A stretch of 15,688 bases of DNA, from contig JABSSB010000145.1 in NCBI GenBank assembly GCA_013214715.1, positions 1 through 15,688 on the forward strand, written 5' to 3'. The notes under the pieces are model-generated. The model searched no databases and was not told the origin of the DNA. It saw only the letters and a list, made by a program, of their open reading frames with translations. Source of the stretch: Paracoccaceae bacterium (GTDB lineage Bacteria > Pseudomonadota > Alphaproteobacteria > Rhodobacterales > Rhodobacteraceae). Each line of letters begins with the position of its first letter. The first letter of the stretch is position 1. Of the stretch, positions 7,424-14,905 are shown piece by piece. A program made the position numbers and the translations under genes.

Positions 7424-7430
7424 CGCGCCC
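7403..7430. terminator. Perfect 10-bp hairpin between convergent genes, possible bidirectional terminator
   Basis: GGGCGCGTCA (7403-7412) pairs exactly with TGACGCGCCC (7421-7430) around an 8-nt loop. The second arm begins with the TGA stop of the Gfo/Idh/MocA gene, and only 16 bp separate that stop from the convergent VOC gene. Neither side has an immediate T-tract, so it may act as a roadblock or 3'-end stabiliser rather than a classic intrinsic terminator. Confidence 0.5.
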
Positions 7431-7439
7431 GGTACCAAG

Positions 7440-8039
7440 TCAGTAAGGGTTTTTGGCGCTGCGATCGGCTGACAGGGTCTGCTGGCTGCGTTCCACCAGC
7501 GATTCAATGGCATCGGCCAAATGCTCTTCGCGAATGTTGTAATCGCCCCGCGCGACCCGGATGCGATGCGCTTCGATCATCACATCGGCATGACGGCACC
7601 CTTCGGGCGGTTCGAACCTGTATGAGGCGATTTCTATCGTCAGGCCAAACGGATCATTGAAATAAATCGAATCCATGAAGCCGCGATCTTTCGGGCCGGA
7701 ATGCTTGATCCCGCGCGCATCGAGGCGTTTTGCAACCTGTTTGAAGCTCGCCTGACTGACATTGAAGGCAATGTGATGCACAGCGCCAGGTTCGGTCGAG
7801 GTGCGATCAGGCGTGCCTTTGCGATCTTCGTTGGTGAAGATCGTGATCAGCCGCCCGTCGCCGGGATCGAAATAGAGATGCCCCTCGCGCGGGTTGTCGA
7901 GATTGGGCTGATCAAAAATGAAGGGCATGCCCAGCACACCTTCCCAGAAATCGATGGAGGTCTGCCGGTCTGCGCCCATCAGGGTGATGTGATGTACGCC
8001 CTGGGCCTGGATTTTGCGGAATTCATTATGTGCGGTCAT
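7440..8039 (-). CDS. VOC-superfamily protein (glyoxalase/extradiol dioxygenase fold)
   Basis: A 199-residue metal-dependent enzyme with two beta-alpha-beta-beta-beta modules. The first begins G-V-H-H-I-T-L (His16/17) and continues through S-I-D-F-W-E-G-V-L-G-M near residues 28-38. The second begins V-H-H-I-A-F (His88/89) and ends with L-T-I-E-I-A-S-Y, where Glu136 is the expected metal ligand. This His/His/Glu set matches ring-cleaving dioxygenases and glyoxalase-like enzymes. A tail of about 55 residues beyond the fold is charged and probably helical. The ATG at 8037-8039 follows a GGGAG ribosome site. The gene faces the oxidoreductase gene and is divergent from the efflux pump. Its place beside a catabolic cluster suggests a role on the same substrate, but fosfomycin- or bleomycin-type resistance folds cannot be excluded from sequence alone. 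Confidence 0.85.
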   Translation of the reverse strand: MTAHNEFRKIQAQGVHHITLMGADRQTSIDFWEGVLGMPFIFDQPNLDNPREGHLYFDPGDGRLITIFTNEDRKGTPDRTSTEPGAVHHIAFNVSQASFKQVAKRLDARGIKHSGPKDRGFMDSIYFNDPFGLTIEIASYRFEPPEGCRHADVMIEAHRIRVARGDYNIREEHLADAIESLVERSQQTLSADRSAKNPY

Positions 8040-8242
8040 CTGGTGTCTCCCAACGCTTGTTGCCGATCAATCTATCATTGTCTCAGGTGAAGTTGAGGCC
8101 GATACCCGCGCAGTTTCTGTGCAGAGCCTAACAGTCAACGCGGCGGCGGTGTGAACCCCGCCCTACGCAAGCCGCCGAAGGGTGAGCGATCAATACGGCC
8201 CGTTTGAAGCATCGCAGATGTTTTGCCGCACACATCCAAGAC

Positions 8243-8255
8243 TTGACAGCTGTCA
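8243..8255 (+). promoter_or_regulatory. Perfect palindrome TGACAGCTGTCA over a TTGACA -35-like element upstream of the RND operon
   Basis: TTGACA (8243-8248) is a consensus -35 hexamer 55 bp upstream of the adaptor start, and a perfect 12-bp palindrome (8244-8255) overlaps it. A matching -10 is not obvious; the stretch near 8266-8272 is poor. A palindrome on the -35 is the usual position for a repressor operator of TetR or MarR type, yet no such regulator is encoded in this window. The remainder of the 263-bp gap (8040-8302) between the VOC gene and the pump shows no further gene or clear repeat. Confidence 0.4.
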
Positions 8256-8302
8256 CGCTTCAGGTTGGGAATGATGGCTCATAGTTTTCGAGGACATGCG
8301 AC

Positions 8303-9436
8303 ATGCGGCTTATTGCTATCGCCGCCTTGGCCGGGCTGATCCTGCCCGCCATGGCACCGGCGCAGGAGGGAGCGAAGGCACCCGTGGTGGGGGTGGAGGT
8401 GATCACGCCGTCCGTTATCGCGGATTCAGAACAATTCAACGGCCGGGTGGAGGCCGAGGACAAGGTCGAGCTGCGCGCACGGTCCGCCGGCTTTGTGCAG
8501 TCCGTGAATTTCAGCGAAGGTGGCCACGTCGAAAAAGGCGACATACTGTTTGAGATCGAACCCGACGCATATAAGGCCGCGATCACCCAGATCGAAGGTC
8601 AGATCCAGTCGGCTCAGGCGGAAGAAACGCTCGCCCAGATCGAGGTCGACCGCCAGCGCGAGTTGTTCCGTCGTGACACGGTCGCTGAAAATCAGGTGCA
8701 GCAGGCCGAAGCGGCCCTTGGCAATGCGCAGGGTGTCATCACGCAATTGCAAGGTGCCTTGCAGCAGGCGAGGCTGAACCTGTCCTACACCCAGATCACG
8801 GCGCCGTTTTCGGGCCGGGTCGGGTTCACGAATGTGGATGTGGGCGCCTTTGTCGGACCGGAAAGCGGTGGATTGGTCACGATTTCCTCGGTCGATCCGA
8901 TCTATGTCAGCTTCCCCGTTGCCGAAGCGCGCGTGCTGGATTTGCAGAAGCGCGGTCAGGGCACGAACGCCACAGCCGAACTCACGCTGGCCAATGGCGA
9001 CACCTATGAACAGAAAGGCGTGATCATCGCCGCCGACGCCACGGTGAACAGGGGCACCGATACCCTGCTGGTGCGGGCGGAGTTTCCGAACCCCGATCAG
9101 ATCCTTCTAGATGGGCAACTGGTCCGCATCCGCCTAACCGCGGTAGAGAATGACCCGGTTCTGTCTTTCCCGCTTCAGGCGCTGCAACGCGATCAGGGTG
9201 GATATTTCGTGATGCTGGTCAACAGCGACAGTAAGGTTGAAAAGCGTGTGATCACCGTGGATCGGTTCTCCGGGACGCGCGTCGTGCCCAAGGACGGGCT
9301 GGCCAAAGGTGATCAGGTGATCGTGCAGGGGCTGCAGCGTGTGCAGCCGGGTATGACGGTGAAAGCTACGCCCATCTCGGCCAAAGGCGCGGCGACGCAA
9401 TCGCCTGCCGGCGGCACGACCGAGTCGGACGGGTAA
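8303..9436 (+). CDS. RND efflux periplasmic adaptor (membrane fusion protein, AcrA/MexA type)
   Basis: Periplasmic adaptor that bridges the inner-membrane RND pump to an outer-membrane channel. The protein has 377 residues, typical for the family. A signal peptide precedes a cleavage site near residue 20 (A-P-A/Q); there is no lipobox cysteine, unlike AcrA and MexA. The first lipoyl half-motif is near V-E-L-R-A-R-S-A-G-F-V (residues 55-65). A long alpha-hairpin coiled coil spans about 95-165. The second lipoyl half is T-A-P-F-S-G-R-V-G-F (starting near 170). Beta-barrel and membrane-proximal domains follow, and the end is a disordered Ala/Gly/Ser-rich tail. An AGGA ribosome site precedes the ATG at 8303. 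The pump gene starts 4 bases after the TAA. Confidence 0.93.
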   Translation: MRLIAIAALAGLILPAMAPAQEGAKAPVVGVEVITPSVIADSEQFNGRVEAEDKVELRARSAGFVQSVNFSEGGHVEKGDILFEIEPDAYKAAITQIEGQIQSAQAEETLAQIEVDRQRELFRRDTVAENQVQQAEAALGNAQGVITQLQGALQQARLNLSYTQITAPFSGRVGFTNVDVGAFVGPESGGLVTISSVDPIYVSFPVAEARVLDLQKRGQGTNATAELTLANGDTYEQKGVIIAADATVNRGTDTLLVRAEFPNPDQILLDGQLVRIRLTAVENDPVLSFPLQALQRDQGGYFVMLVNSDSKVEKRVITVDRFSGTRVVPKDGLAKGDQVIVQGLQRVQPGMTVKATPISAKGAATQSPAGGTTESDG

Positions 9437-9440
9437 GCCA

Positions 9441-12400
9441 ATGATCTCAGCTGTCTTCATCCACCGCCCGCGCATGGCGCTGGTGATTTCCATCGTGCTG
9501 ACGCTGGCCGGCCTGATCACGCTGACGCGTATTCCCGTCGAACAACTGCCCGACGTGGTGCCGCCACAGGTTACCGTGTCGGCCTTCTATCCCGGCGCAG
9601 GGGCCGACGTCGTCGAAGCCACCGTTGCCCAGCCGATTGAGTCTCAGGTCATCGGCGTGTCGGACATGATCTATATGAAATCGACTTCCGGCGGGGATGG
9701 CAGTTACAAGCTGACAGTCAGCTTTGCCCCGGGCACAGATCCAGATATCGCCACTGTGAATGTGCAAAACCGCGTAGCGCTTGCTGAAAGCAACCTACCG
9801 GAGGAGGTTACGCGCGCCGGCATTTCGACCAAGAAGCAATCATCGTCGCTGCTCCAGATCATCACGGTCACGTCCGACGATCCCAGCCATGGCAATCTGT
9901 TTCTATCGAATTTCGTGTCGATCAACATGCTGGATGCGATTAAACGAACGTCGGGCGTTGGCGATGCTGCAATGTTCGGGGCCAGGGATTACTCCATGCG
10001 GCTCTGGCTCGATCTCGACCGTATGACGGCGCTGTCGCTGTCGTCCGAGGATGTGATCGCCGCGCTGCAAAGCCAGAATGTGCAAGCCGCCGCAGGCCGT
10101 GTGGGTGCGCAGCCTATGGTCAATGATCCTGGGCTGCAATTGTCGATCCAGGCCCAGGGCCGCCTGACCGACGTCAGCGAGTTTGAAAACATCGTCGTGC
10201 GCGCCGATCGCGATGGTGGGCTGGTGCGGGTGAAGGATATCGCGCGGGTGGAGTTGGGGGCCAAAAGCTACGACAGCCTGTCGCAATTCAACGGCCGCCC
10301 GGCCGCCACAATTGGCGTCTATCTGGCGCCGGGGGCGAATGCGCTGAACACCGCCACGGCGATTCAGGCGCAGATCGAAAACCTCGAAGCCTCCTTCCCT
10401 GACGGTGTGAACTGGCTGATTGCCTATAACTCGGTGGATTTTGTGGAGGCCTCCATCGAAGAGGTGCTGCATACGCTGGTCGAAGCCTTCATCCTCGTGA
10501 TCCTTGTGGTGTTCCTGTTCCTCGGCTCGGTGCGGATGACGATCATTCCGCTGATCGCCGTGCCGGTATCGCTGATTTCGGCGATTACCTTTATGATGGT
10601 TTTGGGGATTTCGCTGAACACCGTTTCGATGCTCGCGCTCGTGCTCGCGATCGGCATCGTGGTGGATGACGCGATCATCGTGATCGAAAACGTTGAAAAG
10701 GTGATGCACGAAAACCCGCAGATGAGCGTGGCCGACGCGACCGAGGCTGCCATGGCCGAAATCACCGCACCCATTATCGCCGTCTCGCTGGTTTTGCTGT
10801 CGGTTTTTGTGCCGACTGCGTTCATCCCTGGCATCACGGGAACCATGTTCCAGCAATTTGCCGTGGCGGTGTCGTTCTCGATGCTTGTATCGGCCATCAA
10901 CGCGCTTACGCTGTCACCGGCCCTGTGCGCGCTTTTGCTGCGGCAGGGACATATGAAACCCAAAGGCGTGATGGGCTGGATTTCGGACCGGATTGATCAG
11001 GTGCGGGACGGCTATGGTGTGGTCGCGGGCATCATCGCACGCCGGGCCGTTCTGGGCCTTGTGCTGCTGGGATTTGCGCTGTTCGGGGCCGGAACGCTCT
11101 ATCGCATTGCGCCCTCTGGCTTTTTGCCGACCGAGGATCAGGGCGTCTTCTTCGTCCAAGTGGAGCTGCCTAATGCGTCATCCGTCAATCGCACCAACAA
11201 GATCATGGCCGAGGTCTATGACCGCCTGAAAGACACACCCGGTGCGGCGAATGTGATGACCGTGTCGGGGTACAGCTTCATCGACGGGATCGCCAAATCT
11301 TCTGGCGGGTTTGCCGCTGTGATGATGAAGCCCTTTGACGAAAGGTTGGATCCCGGCAAATCCGTCGATGCGGGCATTGCCTATGCCCGGCAGGAGCTAA
11401 GCCAGATTCGTGGCGCGGTGGGCATCCCCTTCAACCTGCCGCCTATCGTGGGGCTGGGCACAGGCGCGGGTTTTGAACTCCAGCTGCTTGATCTTCAGGG
11501 CCGCGATGCCGTGGATCTGGGCGCAGTGGCCTATGGGCTGATCAGCAACGCCAATGCCGATCCTCAGGCCTCTGGGGTTTACACGACCTTTTCGGCCACC
11601 ACTCCGCAAGTCTATCTGAATATCGACCGAGAGCGCTTGGAGACCCTTGGCGTCGATCTCTCCACGCTGTTCCTCGCGCTTCAATCGGGGCTGGGAGGGT
11701 ATTATGTGAATGACTTCAACCTATTTGGACGGACGTGGCAGGTCAATATCGAGGCCGAAGAAGAATTTCGCGATCAGGTCGATGACATCAGCCGCATCCA
11801 TGTGCGCAATGCCGAAGGTCAGATGGTCCCGGTGGCCTCGGTTGCGGATATTGACGTGATCCTCGGGCCTCAGGCCTTGGTGCGGTATAACAATTACCGC
11901 TCGGTCACCGTGGCGGGCGGCTCTCCGCCTGGCGTGTCCTCGGGCGAGACCATCGCCGCGATGGAGCGGATTGCCAACGACACGCTGCCCAATGGCTACA
12001 GCTATGAATGGACCGGAACCGCCGCGCAAGAAAAGGAATCTCAGGGGGCGACAACCATCGTGCTGATCCTTGCGGTTCTCTTTGCCTATCTCTTTTTGGT
12101 CGCGCTGTATGAAAGCTGGAGCATTCCCTTGGCGGTGCTTCTATCGGTCAGTTTTGCGGTCTGCGGAGCGCTGGGCGGGCTGATTGTGATGGGGCTGGCC
12201 AATAACCTCTATGCCCAAATCGGGCTGGTCGTTCTGATCGCGTTGGCGGCCAAGAACGCCATTCTGATCGTCGAATTTGCAATGGAGCGCCGCGCCAATG
12301 GGATGAGCATTTTCGACGCCGCCGTGGATGGCGCGCGGGCAAGGTTCCGGGCCGTGATGATGACGTCGTTGGCCTTTGTCGCGGGGCTGTTCCCGTTGGT

Positions 12401-12599
12401 CACGGCCGAAGGCGCGTCCATGCTGGCGCGTCAGGGCGTCGGTACGCCTGTGTTCTTTGGCATGATCGCAGCCTCGGCCGTGGGGATTTTCATCATCCCC
12501 TCGCTTTACGTGATCGCGCAGACCAGCCGGGAATGGGTGCATCGCGCGCTCGGCAGTGGCGGCGGCGACGACCTGACTACACAACAGAAGTCTGATTGA
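9441..12599 (+). CDS. RND multidrug efflux transporter, HAE-1 family (AcrB/MexB type)
   Basis: Inner-membrane proton-driven efflux pump of 1052 residues, the full HAE-1 length. The N-terminus I-S-A-V-F-I-H-R-P-R-M-A-L-V precedes the first membrane span. The transmembrane-4 proton-relay aspartates are present as V-D-D (Asp409 and Asp410), and the partner lysine in TM10 is Lys938 within A-L-A-A-K-N-A-I-L-I-V-E-F. The two large periplasmic loops and twelve expected spans are all present. No TolC-like channel gene follows; the next gene is on the opposite strand 47 bp away, so the pump must borrow an unlinked channel. The ATG at 9441 has only a weak ribosome site, consistent with coupling to the adaptor. 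Likely substrates are hydrophobic toxicants or antimicrobials; specificity is not readable. Confidence 0.95.
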   Translation: MISAVFIHRPRMALVISIVLTLAGLITLTRIPVEQLPDVVPPQVTVSAFYPGAGADVVEATVAQPIESQVIGVSDMIYMKSTSGGDGSYKLTVSFAPGTDPDIATVNVQNRVALAESNLPEEVTRAGISTKKQSSSLLQIITVTSDDPSHGNLFLSNFVSINMLDAIKRTSGVGDAAMFGARDYSMRLWLDLDRMTALSLSSEDVIAALQSQNVQAAAGRVGAQPMVNDPGLQLSIQAQGRLTDVSEFENIVVRADRDGGLVRVKDIARVELGAKSYDSLSQFNGRPAATIGVYLAPGANALNTATAIQAQIENLEASFPDGVNWLIAYNSVDFVEASIEEVLHTLVEAFILVILVVFLFLGSVRMTIIPLIAVPVSLISAITFMMVLGISLNTVSMLALVLAIGIVVDDAIIVIENVEKVMHENPQMSVADATEAAMAEITAPIIAVSLVLLSVFVPTAFIPGITGTMFQQFAVAVSFSMLVSAINALTLSPALCALLLRQGHMKPKGVMGWISDRIDQVRDGYGVVAGIIARRAVLGLVLLGFALFGAGTLYRIAPSGFLPTEDQGVFFVQVELPNASSVNRTNKIMAEVYDRLKDTPGAANVMTVSGYSFIDGIAKSSGGFAAVMMKPFDERLDPGKSVDAGIAYARQELSQIRGAVGIPFNLPPIVGLGTGAGFELQLLDLQGRDAVDLGAVAYGLISNANADPQASGVYTTFSATTPQVYLNIDRERLETLGVDLSTLFLALQSGLGGYYVNDFNLFGRTWQVNIEAEEEFRDQVDDISRIHVRNAEGQMVPVASVADIDVILGPQALVRYNNYRSVTVAGGSPPGVSSGETIAAMERIANDTLPNGYSYEWTGTAAQEKESQGATTIVLILAVLFAYLFLVALYESWSIPLAVLLSVSFAVCGALGGLIVMGLANNLYAQIGLVVLIALAAKNAILIVEFAMERRANGMSIFDAAVDGARARFRAVMMTSLAFVAGLFPLVTAEGASMLARQGVGTPVFFGMIAASAVGIFIIPSLYVIAQTSREWVHRALGSGGGDDLTTQQKSD

Positions 12600-12646
12600 A
12601 AGACCGCGCGCCCGAAAGCTCAGGGCAGGTGGCGGCGCCAACCACG

Positions 12647-14617
12647 CTAGACCAGCTCGGCATCTGTCATGATTTCCACCAAGGCAGGGCCGTTGACGGC
12701 CAGTGCCTTGCGCAGCGCATCTTCAAGGTCGCCTTGCTGCATCACCTTCTGACCATGCGCGCCGCAGATTTTGGCGAAGGCGGCAAAGCTGGGATTATGC
12801 AGCCCGGTTTCCCAGACCGGCCATTCGCCCGCGCGCTGTTCCTTGGAAATCTTGCCAAGCTGCCCGTTATTGAGCAGCACATGCGTGATATCCATGCCAT
12901 ATTTGACCAGCGTCGTCAGCTCCATCGCATATTGGCCAAAGCCCCCATCGCCCGAGATCGACACGACCTTGCGCCCGCGCAGATGCTCGAAATCCCGCGT
13001 CGCCGCCCAGGCGCCCATCGCCGCAGGCAAAGAAAACCCGATGGAGCCAAGATAGCCCGACATCAACACCGGCTGGCCTTTGGTTTCAAAATAGCGGCCA
13101 AAGGAATAGGTATTGTTGCCCACATCCACCGCGATGATCGCGTCCTCGGGCAGCAGATGGGACAGCGCCTCGAACACCGCGACCGCCGGCAGCCCATCGC
13201 CCAGATCTTCGCCTAGCCGGGTTGCTTTTTCGGCGCGCCACATCTCCCAGCGTTGGGCCAGTTCGGTAATCTGATTGGCGGCGCCAGACGCGGGCTGGAC
13301 CGCGCCTGAGACCGCATCGCAGAAGGTGCCGATATCGGACCAGACGGGCAGGGTGACTGGATGGAACTTACCCAGCTGCATCCGCTCATGATCCACCTGA
13401 ATGATGCGCTTGCCGCGATTGATGCCTGTGTGGTTGGAAAAGCTGGTGCCCAAACACAAAAGCAGATCGGCCTCATTCATGAACCAGCTGGCAATCGGTG
13501 TGCCCGACCGGCCCAGAACGCCCGCCGCATTGGGATGGTGATCTGAGATCAGCCCTTTGCCCTTGAAGGTCGTCACCACCGGGGCGCCCATTGCCTCGGC
13601 CAGCTTGGTGATCCCGACCATATCGCTGCTGGCCCCATGTCCGACCACAATCATCGGGCGCTTGGCCGAATTCAGCATGTCCAAGGCGGCGGTCAGGTCT
13701 GCCTCATCCGGGCGCATCGCCGTGCGGCCCATCCGCCCAATGGGCGCGCCCGATTTCTGATCTGACGGCAAGGTCTGCATGTCATCAGGAAAGATCAGAT
13801 GCGCCACGTCGCTTTCGACAATCGCGTTTTTGATCGCCAGCGACATCAGCTCCGCATGGTTTGAGGTGCTGAGCGCAGTCTGACTGAACCGCCCCACCGC
13901 CTCAAAAGCCGAGGCCAGATCAATATCCTGAAACGCCCCCGGTCCAAAAACCTGGGTTTGCACCTGACCTGTCAGGGCCAGCACCGGCGCGCGGTCGACC
14001 TTGGCATCCCACAGGCCCGTCAGCAGGTTTGTGGCCCCTGGCCCGGCGATGGTCAGACAGGCTGCGGGACGCCCTGTCAGCTTGCCATAGGCCGAAGCCG
14101 CAAACGCTGCCGCACCTTCGTGCCGGATGCCGATATAGGACATCTCTCCATCGACCACACGCCGCCGGATCGCATCAGCGAGACCCAGATTGGAATGTCC
14201 CACCATGCCAAAGACATGCCTGATGCCCCAGTTTACCATCGTCTCGGCCATCACATCCGTGGCCGTGCGCACATGCGGCGGCTCCGCCTCAAGCCCTACG
14301 AAAATCTCGCCTTCGCGAATGTCCAGCGGGTAGAGCTTTTGCCCGCTATCCTCATGCCCACCCGGAGGCGCGCCGGTCAGCGGGTCGAAATCCCAACCAT
14401 GCCAGGGGCAGCGAATCCAGCATTTGCCATCCACGCCTTCTTCGATCGAGCCTTCGCCCAAAGGCCCTTTCTGATGCGGGCAGTGATTGTCCATCGCCGC
14501 CCAATGGCCCTGAAAATGGCTCAGACAGATCGACACGGTTCGGGCCGTGACGGTTTTCACCCGACCTTCGGGCAGGTCATCGACATGGCCGACCTTGATC
14601 CAATCCAACGCACTCAT
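12647..14617 (-). CDS. Rieske [2Fe-2S] domain fused to a pyruvate-oxidase-like thiamine diphosphate enzyme
   Basis: A 656-residue fusion. Residues 1 to about 110 form a Rieske ferredoxin domain with both cluster motifs: Cys46-Pro-His48 in N-H-C-P-H-Q-K-G-P-L-G, and Cys70-Pro-Trp-His73 in C-P-W-H-G-W-D-F-D. Residues from about 120 to the end form a complete three-domain ThDP enzyme of the acetolactate synthase/pyruvate oxidase type. The cofactor-activating glutamate is Glu167 in I-R-H-E-G-A-A-A-F-A-A-S-A-Y-G-K. The middle domain carries M-I-V-V-G-H-G-A. The diphosphate/Mg site runs from G-D-G-G (556-559) to N-N (583-584). The ATG at 14615-14617 overlaps the TGA of the upstream sulfatase remnant; a GTG 3 bases earlier is the alternative, and AGGGGG lies upstream of both. 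Inference: the cluster may accept electrons from a ThDP- or flavin-bound intermediate in an oxidative decarboxylation. No reaction can be assigned. Confidence 0.88.
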   Translation of the reverse strand: MSALDWIKVGHVDDLPEGRVKTVTARTVSICLSHFQGHWAAMDNHCPHQKGPLGEGSIEEGVDGKCWIRCPWHGWDFDPLTGAPPGGHEDSGQKLYPLDIREGEIFVGLEAEPPHVRTATDVMAETMVNWGIRHVFGMVGHSNLGLADAIRRRVVDGEMSYIGIRHEGAAAFAASAYGKLTGRPAACLTIAGPGATNLLTGLWDAKVDRAPVLALTGQVQTQVFGPGAFQDIDLASAFEAVGRFSQTALSTSNHAELMSLAIKNAIVESDVAHLIFPDDMQTLPSDQKSGAPIGRMGRTAMRPDEADLTAALDMLNSAKRPMIVVGHGASSDMVGITKLAEAMGAPVVTTFKGKGLISDHHPNAAGVLGRSGTPIASWFMNEADLLLCLGTSFSNHTGINRGKRIIQVDHERMQLGKFHPVTLPVWSDIGTFCDAVSGAVQPASGAANQITELAQRWEMWRAEKATRLGEDLGDGLPAVAVFEALSHLLPEDAIIAVDVGNNTYSFGRYFETKGQPVLMSGYLGSIGFSLPAAMGAWAATRDFEHLRGRKVVSISGDGGFGQYAMELTTLVKYGMDITHVLLNNGQLGKISKEQRAGEWPVWETGLHNPSFAAFAKICGAHGQKVMQQGDLEDALRKALAVNGPALVEIMTDAELV

Positions 14618-14892
14618 CACCCATATCCCCCTGACGCTGTTTTCGTCAGCCTGCCATAAATCGCGGTGCAGCGGGGCAGAAAGATATGCACTCCCCCGCG
14701 CAGCTGTGTCGCTGTATCCGGGAGAACGGTGACGAAATTCGGGTCTTGCGCCAGGTCGGCGATGTCTTTGGGATCGGCCTTCAGATCAAACAACTCCGGT
14801 TCAAACCCAACGTAATGGATGTATTTCCACTGCCCCTTGCGCAGCATGTAAGCGCCCGAGGCCGCCCCCGCCGCGTGGCATTGCGACAATGC
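14617..14892 (-). pseudogene. Sulfatase C-terminal remnant (5' truncated)
   Basis: The minus-strand frame contains the C-terminal signature of alkaline-phosphatase-fold sulfatases: C-H-A-A-G-A-A-S-G-A-Y-M-L-R-K-G-Q-W-K-Y, then Y-V-G-F-E-P-E-L-F-D-L-K-A-D-P and D-L-A-Q-D-P. The similarity stops at about 14886-14892, and further upstream the frame holds only antisense of the neighbouring plus-strand pseudogene. The catalytic N-terminal half with the C-x-P-x-R formylglycine motif is absent, so no enzyme is made. The last 30 or so residues also look unlike a normal sulfatase end. The frame closes with a TGA overlapping the ATG of the Rieske-ThDP gene (TGATG), which suggests the two once formed one operon. 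Confidence 0.75.
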
Positions 14893-14905
14893 CGGCGCGC
14901 GCGGG
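14886..14905. other. Apparent deletion junction between two divergent gene remnants
   Basis: Sulfatase homology on the minus strand ends at about 14886-14892, and TctC homology on the plus strand begins at about 14900-14910. Both genes lack their 5' ends, and these ends face each other. The simplest history is one deletion that removed the shared intergenic region together with the front parts of both divergent genes. The junction is an alternating GC-rich run (14893-14904) that could have supplied microhomology. No insertion-sequence ends or target duplications are visible. Confidence 0.6.

Noticed and set aside
9903..10856. Long open frame (317 codons) antisense to the RND pump gene
   Set aside because: Its His/Arg/Asp-rich composition is that of a high-GC shadow frame; the opposite strand encodes a clear, full-length AcrB-type protein.
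12600..12646. Terminator between the convergent pump and Rieske-ThDP genes
   Set aside because: Only GC-rich sequence with a short self-complementary GGCGCC is seen; no stem with a T-tract on either strand.
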